From positions 1 through 36,027 of the forward strand of contig CANRET010000017.1 in NCBI GenBank assembly GCA_947629715.1: a stretch of DNA of 36,027 bases, in the 5' to 3' direction. Below the pieces are notes generated by a model. It was not told the DNA's origin. It saw only the letters and a program-made list of their open reading frames with translations, and ran no database searches. A program made the translations under genes and the position numbers. Shown piece by piece: positions 26,331-34,495 of the stretch. Position 1 is the stretch's first letter, and the number at the start of each line of letters is the position of its first letter. Source of the DNA: an uncultured Akkermansia sp. Its GTDB lineage: Bacteria > Verrucomicrobiota > Verrucomicrobiia > Verrucomicrobiales > Akkermansiaceae.

Positions 26331-27269
26331 TTAATATGTCTGAGCAGCCTGTACAAGTCGGGAGTACATACTGCAGAGGAATTGCCAAGTGTCGCGTGCG
26401 GCAGCGATGAAGTCCTGTCCGTAGCTGGCAGGATGGAGTACGCCGAAAGCATACAGCACGACCAGCAAAATGGCGATGTTCATCACCAGCACGGTGAGCA
26501 GGGAGAAGAGGAGACCGTTTTCCAGCATATCCGGCTGTTCTCTGGGAATCACCCACACTGTCCAGTACAAGTGAAAACCCCACCAGAAGCCAAAGCCGGC
26601 ATAAAACCAACACTCCCACTCCGGGAAAGGACAAAGCCAGTTCGCCAGCCACAAAATGAGCAGCCACACGCACATCCAGAGCGGTACGAAATAGGGTGAA
26701 AGGGCGATGAAGAGATTGTCCGTGTCGGTTTCCACGTAGCCGCCATTGAGATCCACACGCAGGGTCTGAACTTTGCCCAGACAAAGTTTGGCGGCAATGG
26801 CGTGCGTGAGTTCGTGCCCTACGACATAGATATAGACCATGACCGGCAGCGCAATGCGCGAGATAACAAGCGAGACAAAGGAGCCTGCTCCCAGCAGACT
26901 GTACCACACCGGTATGCTGAGCCAGAAGCTGCGCTGTCCCACCGTTTCTCCCGCATGGTGGTAAAGATGCAGCAGCAACGCATATACCAGGAGTACAGAA
27001 AGGGGAAGAAGAACCAGCCATGCCAGGAGAAGCCGGAGTGCGCGCGACCATCCGCAGATGGGCATGACGGGAGGGTTGTCGGCAGAGACGTCGGCATGAC
27101 GGGGGAGATTTGATACTGTCTGCCAATATGCTACGCGCAGCTTAAGACGACGCCATACGTCGGGAGATTGCGGAGGCAGGTGCTCCGCTTCCTCTGTCTT
27201 TTCAAGGGGAAGACGCCAGTCTCCGTGCTCCATGGGAGGCAACGGATTCTTATTACGACGGAACATCAT
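26331..27269 (-). CDS. Membrane metalloprotease-like protein with HExxH motif (M50-like)
   Basis: A 312-residue protein with a polar 75-residue cytoplasmic N-terminus and about six hydrophobic segments (near 77-102, 119-140, 140-160, 190-210, 215-235, 248-275). HELTH at 152-156 sits inside a hydrophobic stretch (YIYVVGHELTHAIA), as in site-2/M50-type intramembrane proteases. The third metal ligand normally found in a later NPDG-type motif is not obvious; SPYFVP at 191-196 may be at that place. The function is unknown and catalysis unproven. Its ATG overlaps the recJ stop by 4 bp (ATGA), so it is translated with recJ. A second ATG is immediately next (27266). Confidence 0.75.
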   Translation of the reverse strand: MMFRRNKNPLPPMEHGDWRLPLEKTEEAEHLPPQSPDVWRRLKLRVAYWQTVSNLPRHADVSADNPPVMPICGWSRALRLLLAWLVLLPLSVLLVYALLLHLYHHAGETVGQRSFWLSIPVWYSLLGAGSFVSLVISRIALPVMVYIYVVGHELTHAIAAKLCLGKVQTLRVDLNGGYVETDTDNLFIALSPYFVPLWMCVWLLILWLANWLCPFPEWECWFYAGFGFWWGFHLYWTVWVIPREQPDMLENGLLFSLLTVLVMNIAILLVVLYAFGVLHPASYGQDFIAAARDTWQFLCSMYSRLVQAAQTY

Positions 27270-28978
27270 GAGTTAGAAGAGCGCATGTCTTGCAGAACGA
27301 TGGAGAGAAAGGTGCGACCCTTCCAGAAATTGCGTTCCAGATTGAAGACGATGTCCCATGGCGGGTCGGGCAGAGGAATGTCCGCAGCGTTGAAGAAGAT
27401 GGCTTCCTGCTCATGGCTGCCTTGGTGCAGAGAAAAGCGTAAGTGGTTGCCGGCTACGCGGCGTGGCGCACAGGAGGGCATGACATTGCGGCTCAGGAAG
27501 AGGGGTTGTTGGTTGGAATTGCCAAATGGTTCCAGCAGAGCGTAACTCTCCATAAGTTCCACGGAAAGCTCATCGAAGGAGACTTCAGCGTCGATATCCA
27601 GAGACGGAACCAGGGCCTGAGGGTCGAGACGCTCTCGCACGTACGAGGTGAAGGCTTCACGGAACGCGTCCAGCTGTTCTTCGCGCAGCTCAAGTCCGGC
27701 CGCCATATTATGACCTCCGCCGGCCACAATGCAGTTCGCACAAGCATGCAGGGCGTCCACCAACGAGATGCCGGGTATGGAACGTCCCGAACCCTTGCCG
27801 TTGCCCTGTTCATCGAACGAAATGATGAAAGTAGGTTTGTAGTAGCGGCGCATGAGTACGGAGGCCACGATGCCTACCACGCCGGGATGCCAATTGCGCG
27901 AGCCGAGTACAATCGTTGGACTTTCGCTCAAGTCAGGTCGCTCCGCAAGCATTTGCATGGCTTCGCTTTTTATGCGTTCCTCTTCCGCCTGACGTTTCCT
28001 GTTGTGTTCTTCTAGGTGAGAAGCGAGGGTTTGCGCTCGCTGTTCATCACGGGTGACCAGCAGTTCCAGAGCATCTTCGGGAGACCCCATGCGCCCGGCA
28101 GCGTTCAAACGCGGACCTATGCGGAAAGACACATGACTGGCATTTGCTGGCAGTTTGAGCCCGGATACATCGGCCAGAATGCGCAGCCCCATATTGCCGT
28201 TCTCCTTTCCCACAAGTTTGAGCCCGGCGCGGGTGAGCAGACGATTTTCTTTGACGAGCGGCACGATGTCAGCCACCGTGGCCACAGCCACCATATCCAA
28301 GTGCGTGCGCAGGTCGAGATTCGGCAGACGGCGCCTCTTCATGAGTGCGTGCGCCAACTTAAAGACGACACCGGCGCTGCAGAGGTAGGTGAGTTCGCTG
28401 TTTTCCTCCAGCTTGGCATTGACGATGGCCACGGCGCGGGGGCGTCCACGGGCGCCACCCTCGTGGTGATCCAAAATGATGACGTCCACTCCCCTGCGAG
28501 CAAGCTCATCGACCTCGTCCACGGAGGAAGTACCGCAATCCACGGTGATGAGCAGGGAGGGGGGGCGCTCGCATCGGTCCAGCGCATTTTGGATCCCCTG
28601 GCGGCTCAGGCCGTATCCCTCACGCGTGCGGGTCGGGACAAAGCAGGCGTGGTCAATGCCGTAAGCGGAGAGAACATTGTGCAGCAGTGTGACGGCGCTT
28701 ACCCCATCCACATCGTAATCTCCATAAATACAGACGTACTCTTCACGGTCCGCTGCTTGAAAAAGACGTTCCACGGCAGCCTCCATCCCCTGCATCACAA
28801 AGGGGTCGCCCAAGTCTGCCAGACGAGGTCGCAGATACTGCTCGGCCATGACTTGTCCGCTGATGCCACGTTGAGCCATGAGCTTGCGTATCAATAGAGG
28901 AAGCTCTGCATTCAGCTCTGCGCCGAAATCCACACTCCCGTTCATCGGGCGCAACACCCAATGGAACCTTGCTCTCAT
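27266..28978 (-). CDS. recJ: Single-stranded-DNA-specific exonuclease RecJ
   Basis: A 570-residue 5'-3' exonuclease acting in recombination and repair. DHH-family motifs are GDYDVDG at 86-92, DCGT at 147-150 and DHH at 170-172. The DHHA1 part has GGGHNMAAG and an OB-fold follows. The frame is open 18 codons further upstream (29032), but MRARFHWVLRP at 28978 matches RecJ N-termini and lies 7 nt after a good -10 box, so I choose 28978. Translationally coupled to the membrane metalloprotease-like gene. Confidence 0.94.
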   Translation of the reverse strand: MRARFHWVLRPMNGSVDFGAELNAELPLLIRKLMAQRGISGQVMAEQYLRPRLADLGDPFVMQGMEAAVERLFQAADREEYVCIYGDYDVDGVSAVTLLHNVLSAYGIDHACFVPTRTREGYGLSRQGIQNALDRCERPPSLLITVDCGTSSVDEVDELARRGVDVIILDHHEGGARGRPRAVAIVNAKLEENSELTYLCSAGVVFKLAHALMKRRRLPNLDLRTHLDMVAVATVADIVPLVKENRLLTRAGLKLVGKENGNMGLRILADVSGLKLPANASHVSFRIGPRLNAAGRMGSPEDALELLVTRDEQRAQTLASHLEEHNRKRQAEEERIKSEAMQMLAERPDLSESPTIVLGSRNWHPGVVGIVASVLMRRYYKPTFIISFDEQGNGKGSGRSIPGISLVDALHACANCIVAGGGHNMAAGLELREEQLDAFREAFTSYVRERLDPQALVPSLDIDAEVSFDELSVELMESYALLEPFGNSNQQPLFLSRNVMPSCAPRRVAGNHLRFSLHQGSHEQEAIFFNAADIPLPDPPWDIVFNLERNFWKGRTFLSIVLQDMRSSNS

Positions 28979-28985
28979 GGCTTCA

Positions 28986-29014
28986 ACTCTACCACATTTC
29001 CGTGATTTTGGCAA
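28986..29014 (-). promoter_or_regulatory. Promoter of recJ, predicted leaderless
   Basis: Minus strand TTGCCA (29014-29009), 17-bp spacer ending in GG, TAGAGT (28991-28986); the ATG at 28978 comes 7 nt later. It decides between the two possible recJ starts. Confidence 0.65.
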
Positions 29015-29170
29015 GTCCGGGCAAAACTGCATTCGGAATGCAATCAGTCAACTTGCGGTCAAAAGCCCACGTTCTTCTGTCGGAAAGTTTCCTTTAGTTT
29101 TTCCTGTTGATTTTTTCGGGATCGGAACTTCGCTGCGCTTGTCAAAGGCTCGGGGGTATGGCATGTTCGT

Positions 29171-30175
29171 ATGATGATTGAAGAAATTATACACCACGAG
29201 CTAGTGGGCAACCTCCCTGTGAGTCCCCTGGATATTATGCGCCTGTTTCTCGAGTTTGCCGAGGAAGCCAGCGTGATGCAGCTTGACAAGGAAGAAATCA
29301 TCAACTCCTTTCGGCGCATTGTTCGCATGGGCGTCAGCGGCATTGCAGAGCAGGAAAGAAGCGTTTCCTTTGAGACGGCAGCGAAGGAAAGTCTGCGAGC
29401 GAGGAGACATCGACGTCCCAGTACCTTGGCGGATTTGCGCTCTTACACCAATCGCATGTTGCGCTGTGTGCGCTTTTGCAGCCTTCCTTTGAGAAGTATA
29501 ACAGTTGATCATTGCCATGAACTTTTGCACAATCACTTCGGCTACAGTCCTCACGTGTTTCGCAAAGCCAAAGCTGTGCTGCACGGTGTTTTCTCGTACG
29601 GCATTCGTCGTGGGTGGTGTCAGACAAATCCTGTGAAAGCTCTGGAAAGTCCTCCGGTATTTGAGGAGCGCATTGTGCCGTTGAGCGGAGCACAGATTCG
29701 CGCGATTATGAGAACCTGTTTGGACGAAGATTTACGGTCCATGTTACCGGCCACGCAATTGCTGCTCTTTTGTGGGGTGAGGCCGGGCGAGGTGCGTCGT
29801 CTGCGCTGGAGGGACATCGACAGGCGTGAGAAGGTGGTTTACATTGAAGGACGCGCGAGCAAGACAGGGGGGCCCAGGGCGGTGCCTTTGCGCGGCGGAG
29901 CCAAAGAGCTGCTTGATTATCGCTGCCCGCCGAATGAATACATTGCTCCTCGAAATTGGACGCGGCTATGGCGTCGGTTGCGTTTGCGGGCCGGTATCAA
30001 ACGTTGGCAGAGGGACGTGATGAGACACACTTTTGCCTCATTGCATTTGAAACGATTTCACAACTTACTACAGCTGCAAGAGGAGATGGGGCACAGAGAC
30101 TGCAACCTGCTTCGCACCCGGTATTTGAACGTGAGACACGTTTCCACTTCCACTGCCCGGCGCTTCTTTACGTAG
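29171..30175 (+). CDS. Tyrosine recombinase / integrase-family protein
   Basis: A 334-residue site-specific recombinase. Residues about 75-160 form a core-binding SAM-like domain; the catalytic domain follows. Catalytic residues visible: Arg204 (GVRPGEVRRL), Lys231 in the beta-hairpin, Arg285 and His286 (DVMRHTFAS; the usual HxxR His is Asp282), His308 (MGHRD) and nucleophile Tyr318 (TRYLNV). The first ~70 residues match nothing I recognise. No att repeats, excisionase or phage genes are adjacent, so it is more likely a stand-alone chromosomal recombinase than part of an intact element. Its end overlaps the dprA end by 8 bp, tail to tail. ATG 29171 or 29174 may be used. Confidence 0.88.
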   Translation: MMIEEIIHHELVGNLPVSPLDIMRLFLEFAEEASVMQLDKEEIINSFRRIVRMGVSGIAEQERSVSFETAAKESLRARRHRRPSTLADLRSYTNRMLRCVRFCSLPLRSITVDHCHELLHNHFGYSPHVFRKAKAVLHGVFSYGIRRGWCQTNPVKALESPPVFEERIVPLSGAQIRAIMRTCLDEDLRSMLPATQLLLFCGVRPGEVRRLRWRDIDRREKVVYIEGRASKTGGPRAVPLRGGAKELLDYRCPPNEYIAPRNWTRLWRRLRLRAGIKRWQRDVMRHTFASLHLKRFHNLLQLQEEMGHRDCNLLRTRYLNVRHVSTSTARRFFT

Positions 30176-31280
30176 AGAAATCTGTCCCGGAGGCACATAC
30201 CTCGAAAGAGCCTCCCGGAGCTGGTACAATGCGTCGCTCAATCTGCAAACGCATCAATTGCGGAGTGAGTTCTGCAGCCGTCATCCCGAGTGCGCTGCAG
30301 AGCGCATCAAGGGTGCGGTGTCCTGCGGCAATGGCTGAGATGACGGGATCCGTTTGTTCGGTCGGCAGGTGAACGGGGAAGAGGGAGAGCTGTTTCTGAT
30401 CCCATCCCATGTCACCGATGATATCGGCGGCGGATGTACAGAGGATGGCGCCATCGCGGATGAGACGGTGACAGCCCAGGGAAGAGGACGTTGTGACAGG
30501 GCCTGGCACGGCAAAGACGCTTTTTCCGAGGTCTCCGGCGAGGCTGGCGGTGAGCAGAGCTCCGCTGCGACCGGCTGCTTCAACGACCAGAGTGGCGCAG
30601 CCCCATGACGCCACGATGCGGTTACGTTGCGGGAACGTGTTGCGAGAGGGTCGCGTGTTCATCGGGAATTCGCTGATGACCGCGCCGTGCCCGTCTGCAA
30701 TGCGTGTCGCCAGCGTTGCGTTTTCCGGTGGGAACATGCAGGAGAGGCCGCCGCCGAGCACGGCGATGGTGCGTCCTCCTGCATCCAGAGCGCCCCAGTG
30801 TGCTGCCGTGTCGATACCGCGGGCCAGGCCCGAAATGATGCAGCAGCCCGCGTCTGCCAGATCCCGGCTCATGCTGCGAGCGCAGTTCAGACCGTAGGGA
30901 GAGGCCAGACGAGTGCCCACAACAGCTACAGAGCGTTCAGCATCAGATGGGAACCATTCACCGATGGAGTACAGTACAACGGGCGGATCAGCCATGCGGC
31001 GCAATGCATCCGGGTATTCTGCATCCAGCAGCGTGGTGATGCGTACGCCGCCCCGTTGCGCGCATTCGAGTTCTGCGTGTACGTGGGTGCAGTGGCGCCA
31101 ATCCGCTATGGCTGTCGCCAATTTTTCTCCCAGACGCGGGACTTGACTGAGCAGGCTTTTCGGAGCCGCCAGCACGAGATCTGCTGAGCCGAAATGTTCC
31201 AGCAGACTGCGAATGCGCACAGATCCCAACCCGGGGATGAGGTTGAGGGTAATGAGGGCTTCTCGAGCAGACAACTCCAT
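30168..31280 (-). CDS. dprA: DNA processing protein DprA
   Basis: A 370-residue cytoplasmic protein that loads RecA on incoming single strands in natural transformation. An N-terminal SAM/HhH-like part (LNLIPGLGSVRIRSLL, about 13-28) precedes the Rossmann-fold domain at about 110-300, with VAVVGTR, SGLARGIDTAAH and AVLGGGL. A C-terminal winged-helix domain lies at about 310-365. The ATG follows the nadC TGA directly with no gap, so it depends on the nadC transcript. Confidence 0.94.
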   Translation of the reverse strand: MELSAREALITLNLIPGLGSVRIRSLLEHFGSADLVLAAPKSLLSQVPRLGEKLATAIADWRHCTHVHAELECAQRGGVRITTLLDAEYPDALRRMADPPVVLYSIGEWFPSDAERSVAVVGTRLASPYGLNCARSMSRDLADAGCCIISGLARGIDTAAHWGALDAGGRTIAVLGGGLSCMFPPENATLATRIADGHGAVISEFPMNTRPSRNTFPQRNRIVASWGCATLVVEAAGRSGALLTASLAGDLGKSVFAVPGPVTTSSSLGCHRLIRDGAILCTSAADIIGDMGWDQKQLSLFPVHLPTEQTDPVISAIAAGHRTLDALCSALGMTAAELTPQLMRLQIERRIVPAPGGSFEVCASGTDFST

Positions 31281-32150
31281 TCAGCGAGCCAGCGTGGTGA
31301 AGTCCAATCCGACGTCCAGGGCGGGGGATGAGTGAGTGAGGCAGCCGAAACTCATGAAGTCCACCCCGCTTTCAGCCGCCGCCGGTGCGGTCTGCAGGGT
31401 CAATCCTCCGCTCGCTTCGAAGAAAGGCTTGACGGATGCTCCTCGCATTTCAACGGCTTGTCGCATTTCCCCGGGACTCATGTTGTCCAGCAGGATGTAA
31501 TCTACGCCCTCCAGCTTGAGAAAGGCTTCTACCTGTTCCAAGCTGTCGGCTTCCAGCTCGACTTCCACACCGGGACGCTCGCTTTTGAGACGACGAATGC
31601 AGGTCTGCAGGTGCTCGGCATTGCCGTTTGTCATCAGGTGATTGTCTTTGACCATGGCTCGGTCGTAGAGGCCGAGGCGGTGGTTGGAGCCTCCGCCGTG
31701 CACCACGGCCGCTTTTTCCAGCAAACGATAGCCGGGCGTGGTTTTACGGGTGTCGAGCAGCTTGCACGAGGTGTGGGAAATGGCCTGTACGTAACGGCGC
31801 GTCATGGTGGCTATGCCAGAAAGGCGTTGGATGAAGTTCAGCGCCGTCCGCTCAGCCCCCAGGATAGAGCGAGCAGCTCCCCGGATAATCATGACAATCG
31901 CTTCGGGTGACACTTCATCGCCATCTGCCAACTGCACATCGACTTTAAGCGTGGGATCTACCGTCCGGAACACTTGCGCCGCCACTTCCACCCCGGAGAG
32001 CACGCCGCGCGCGCGAGGTCTCATAAGCGCTTGGGCTTGCAACGTTTCCGGCACAAAGTAAAGAGACGTGACATCTCCGCTGCCGAAATCCTCCTGCAGG
32101 GCGAGGCGGATCAATTCATCGCGGTTGTCGTTAACGCGCATGCTTTTCAT
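31281..32150 (-). CDS. nadC: Quinolinate phosphoribosyltransferase (nicotinate-nucleotide pyrophosphorylase)
   Basis: A 289-residue enzyme of NAD synthesis, converting quinolinate and PRPP to nicotinate mononucleotide. Recognised by LNFIQRLSGIAT, DTRKTTPGYRLLEK, HGGGSNHRLGLYD, MVKDNHL and the C-terminal FEASGGLT. The length is normal. The ATG is 6 nt after a strong promoter -10, so the mRNA should be leaderless. An operon with dprA. Confidence 0.96.
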   Translation of the reverse strand: MKSMRVNDNRDELIRLALQEDFGSGDVTSLYFVPETLQAQALMRPRARGVLSGVEVAAQVFRTVDPTLKVDVQLADGDEVSPEAIVMIIRGAARSILGAERTALNFIQRLSGIATMTRRYVQAISHTSCKLLDTRKTTPGYRLLEKAAVVHGGGSNHRLGLYDRAMVKDNHLMTNGNAEHLQTCIRRLKSERPGVEVELEADSLEQVEAFLKLEGVDYILLDNMSPGEMRQAVEMRGASVKPFFEASGGLTLQTAPAAAESGVDFMSFGCLTHSSPALDVGLDFTTLAR

Positions 32151-32156
32151 GGGGCC

Positions 32157-32184
32157 ATTTTACCTGATCAAGACTGCTTGTCAA
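32157..32184 (-). promoter_or_regulatory. Promoter of nadC-dprA, predicted leaderless
   Basis: Minus strand TTGACA (32184-32179, perfect -35), 16 bp ending in GG, TAAAAT (32162-32157), then 6 nt to the ATG. Confidence 0.7.
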
Positions 32185-32263
32185 GAACCGGCGATTGCCA
32201 TTTGTGATTTGGGCTTTGGCGTGGCTTGACTCATGCTCGGATCGTGTTCTTCTGCACGGTCCG

Positions 32264-32272
32264 CCCCCCCCC
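32264..32272. repeat. Poly-C tract (nine C) in the nadC/HTH-gene intergenic region
   Basis: Nine C on the plus strand (nine G on the minus), the same length as the tract in the restriction-modification gene. It lies about 80 bp from the -35 boxes on either side and inside no recognisable gene. Length changes could alter spacing between unseen regulatory sites. Confidence 0.6.
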
Positions 32273-32352
32273 TGAGACTCTTCAGTGTTCTTTCGCGTGG
32301 AACCGTCTCACAACGATCGGAAGTTTTGTCTTAGTTTGACGCTTATTCTTTC

Positions 32353-32381
32353 TTGACGAAATTGATGCAATAATATAGAGT
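32353..32381 (+). promoter_or_regulatory. Promoter of the HTH protein / kinase pair
   Basis: TTGACG (32353-32358), 17 bp, TAGAGT (32376-32381). Transcription would start near 32388, just before a good ribosome binding site. Confidence 0.6.
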
Positions 32382-32402
32382 GTGGTGCAGGGAGGAAAAA
32401 CT

Positions 32403-32741
32403 ATGGAAGATTTGAAACTGGATGTCAAGCTTTGGCTCAAAAAAAACAAGCACGATTACGCGTGGCTTGCACAGCGTTGCTTCGTCACGGAGACGACAGT
32501 GCGCAACTGGATGGCGAAGAAGCCGATACCTAAAGCAAAAGCGCACATTATTCGGGAACTCATTTCGCAGAATCCGGTGGTGATGCCAAGCATGCCGCCC
32601 ATTGACGTGACGCTCCAGACGCATGTGATGATCCGACTTGACAAGGACGTGACGAAGCGACTGGAAGACAAAGCTTTTGCCCAGGGGTTGACACTGGAGG
32701 AGTTCCTTTCGCGGACGCTGGCGAATTTGAGTGCAGAATAG
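32403..32741 (+). CDS. Small DNA-binding protein with HTH and ribbon-helix-helix-like parts
   Basis: A 112-residue protein of unknown function. The N-terminal half (about 5-50) has the pattern of a helix-turn-helix (YAWLAQRCFVTETTVRNWM). The C-terminal part, HVMIRLDKDVTKRLEDKAF then TLEEFLSRTL (about 74-108), has the strand-helix-helix pattern of CopG/Arc-type RHH proteins. It could be a regulator or an antitoxin-like repressor, but no toxin is adjacent. GGAGG sits 7 nt before the ATG at 32403, one of the few clear Shine-Dalgarno sites here; a GTG at 32382 would lie at the transcription start and is less likely. The kinase gene follows after 30 bp. A run of eight A lies in the coding region. 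Confidence 0.75.
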   Translation: MEDLKLDVKLWLKKNKHDYAWLAQRCFVTETTVRNWMAKKPIPKAKAHIIRELISQNPVVMPSMPPIDVTLQTHVMIRLDKDVTKRLEDKAFAQGLTLEEFLSRTLANLSAE

Positions 32742-32771
32742 GGAAGAGGTCAAATCAACCGGGCGTAGTCG

Positions 32772-34370
32772 ATGCAGGTTGCTTCAGTGATTGATTTGCC
32801 CTCCGGCACCCATGTCGGAGAGCGGTACAAGCTGCTTAAGGTGATCGGGCAGGGGGGCTTCGGCATTACTTATATCGCTTGGGATGAGGAGGATCGTTGT
32901 CGTGTGGCAGTTAAGGAATGCTTTCCTCAGGGAATTTGTGTGCGTGATCCGAGTTCCGGGATAATCGTGCCGGCGCGGGACAGTTACGGGCCGAGCTACA
33001 TGAAAGCTATTGAATATATGCGGCGTGAGATCCGCACGCTTGCCGGACTGGATCACGACGCCATCGTACGCATCCGAGATGTCGTTTGGGGGAACGGTAG
33101 CGTGTTTTGCGTGATGCCGTGGCTGTCCGGTGGATCGCTGAAAGACGTGATAGACACGCGTCGAGAGAGTGTTGCCACAGAGCAAGCGACGGAATGGCTG
33201 CGTACATTGCTGGGGGCTTTGCGCTATATGCACGAGCGCGGTATCGTCCATCGAGACATCAAACCGGCCAACATTATGTTTGACGAGCAACAACGTCCCG
33301 TGCTCATCGATTTCGGTGCGGCCCTTAACCGGTCGGAGCGCACGACGAGCACGACGACGTCCCAGGGAGCCTTCTCCCGCAATTATGCTGCCCCTGAGCA
33401 GATCACCGGAAAAGGGAAGGTGGGGCCATGGACAGATTTTTACTCTCTTTCTGTCACTTGGTACGAGTTAATTACAGGCATTCCTCCGGAAGCTGCCGAT
33501 GCTCGGCTCGTGCAGGACGACGTGAGAAAGCTCGCGAAGCAGGCATCCAAGTTGGGCTACTCGCGGGAGACTCTTGCTTTGTTGGATTGCAATATGTCGT
33601 TGCGAACCAATAGACGTTGCCAGAGTGTGGATCAGTGGGAGCAATGCTGGGAGGAGGGCTCGCTGCCGCGACTGGAAAATATCGCGGCCGGACGCCGAAA
33701 GCTGCTCCTTGCGGGAGTTTTCACCGTGCTTGGTTTTGTCGGCCTTTACGGAGTGTATGCGACTTTTCGTGAAAATGAGTCTGTCAATCCTCTCTCGCAA
33801 CTGTCCACCACGGGAGGCAAGGAAGAGTTGGTGAAATATGTGGAGACGGGAATTCATGCGCAGAACTTCAGGAAACTCTGCGATGATTCCCTGGAAAAAT
33901 ACCTTCGCTTACAGAAAGAGCATGCCGGAATCGTCCGGCGCATGGTGGAGCGGTATTCTGCGGCGATCGATGGAGTGGAGCGAGATGAGGATGGTGAGAA
34001 ACTATGGAAGGAGCTGGACGAAGAGAAGAGTATGCTTCTGTCGCTTTTTGCCCGTGACATTGAGAATGTGCGGAGTGATTTTCTGAAGGCCAGAGCGTCG
34101 TATAGTGTCTCGAGTGAGGAAATACAGCAGAAACTCAAGCCTCGCAATTCGGTAGAGGAGATCATGATGCCGGCTGTTTGCGAGGAAATAGCCGTGGCTC
34201 TTTCGCAATATGAGAGCAGGTTTTTTGCATCTTGTGCCGAGGATTATGACAGCTCTCAACTCATCACAGAATGGGGAAAACTTGAGAGAAGGCTGTCGAA
34301 GAAAAACGATGCTCTCCGAAAGGAAAGGTACCGGAGAGAACACGGAGCGCCGACCGCGACTCCTTCGTGA
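32772..34370 (+). CDS. Membrane-bound Ser/Thr protein kinase (PknB-like)
   Basis: A 532-residue Hanks-type kinase. The catalytic domain covers about 19-290: glycine loop GQGGFG 26-31, ATP-binding Lys48 (VAVKE), HRDIKPAN 160-167, DFG 180-182, APE 207-209. All catalytic residues are present. One membrane span at about 311-331 is followed by a roughly 200-residue extracytoplasmic domain, mostly helical and charged, likely coiled coil (about 345-470); no PASTA repeats. The architecture is that of a sensor kinase. No phosphatase is nearby. It probably shares a transcript with the small DNA-binding protein, a possible substrate. The ribosome binding site is weak. Confidence 0.92.
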   Translation: MQVASVIDLPSGTHVGERYKLLKVIGQGGFGITYIAWDEEDRCRVAVKECFPQGICVRDPSSGIIVPARDSYGPSYMKAIEYMRREIRTLAGLDHDAIVRIRDVVWGNGSVFCVMPWLSGGSLKDVIDTRRESVATEQATEWLRTLLGALRYMHERGIVHRDIKPANIMFDEQQRPVLIDFGAALNRSERTTSTTTSQGAFSRNYAAPEQITGKGKVGPWTDFYSLSVTWYELITGIPPEAADARLVQDDVRKLAKQASKLGYSRETLALLDCNMSLRTNRRCQSVDQWEQCWEEGSLPRLENIAAGRRKLLLAGVFTVLGFVGLYGVYATFRENESVNPLSQLSTTGGKEELVKYVETGIHAQNFRKLCDDSLEKYLRLQKEHAGIVRRMVERYSAAIDGVERDEDGEKLWKELDEEKSMLLSLFARDIENVRSDFLKARASYSVSSEEIQQKLKPRNSVEEIMMPAVCEEIAVALSQYESRFFASCAEDYDSSQLITEWGKLERRLSKKNDALRKERYRREHGAPTATPS

Positions 34371-34437
34371 CGACTGCTTCCTCATCAAGCACGACTCCTC
34401 TACCGATTTCCTCAGTGCGTAGCTCAACTCTTTTGGA

Positions 34438-34465
34438 TTGACATCGTCGTTGGTTATGGTAGAGT
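34438..34465 (+). promoter_or_regulatory. Promoter of plsX
   Basis: TTGACA (34438-34443, perfect), 16 bp ending in GG, TAGAGT (34460-34465). The ATG is 30 nt further on; the leader contains CTCCTCCC rather than a Shine-Dalgarno site. Confidence 0.6.
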
Positions 34466-34495
34466 ACGCTCAAATAAGAGAACTCCTCCCGAAAA

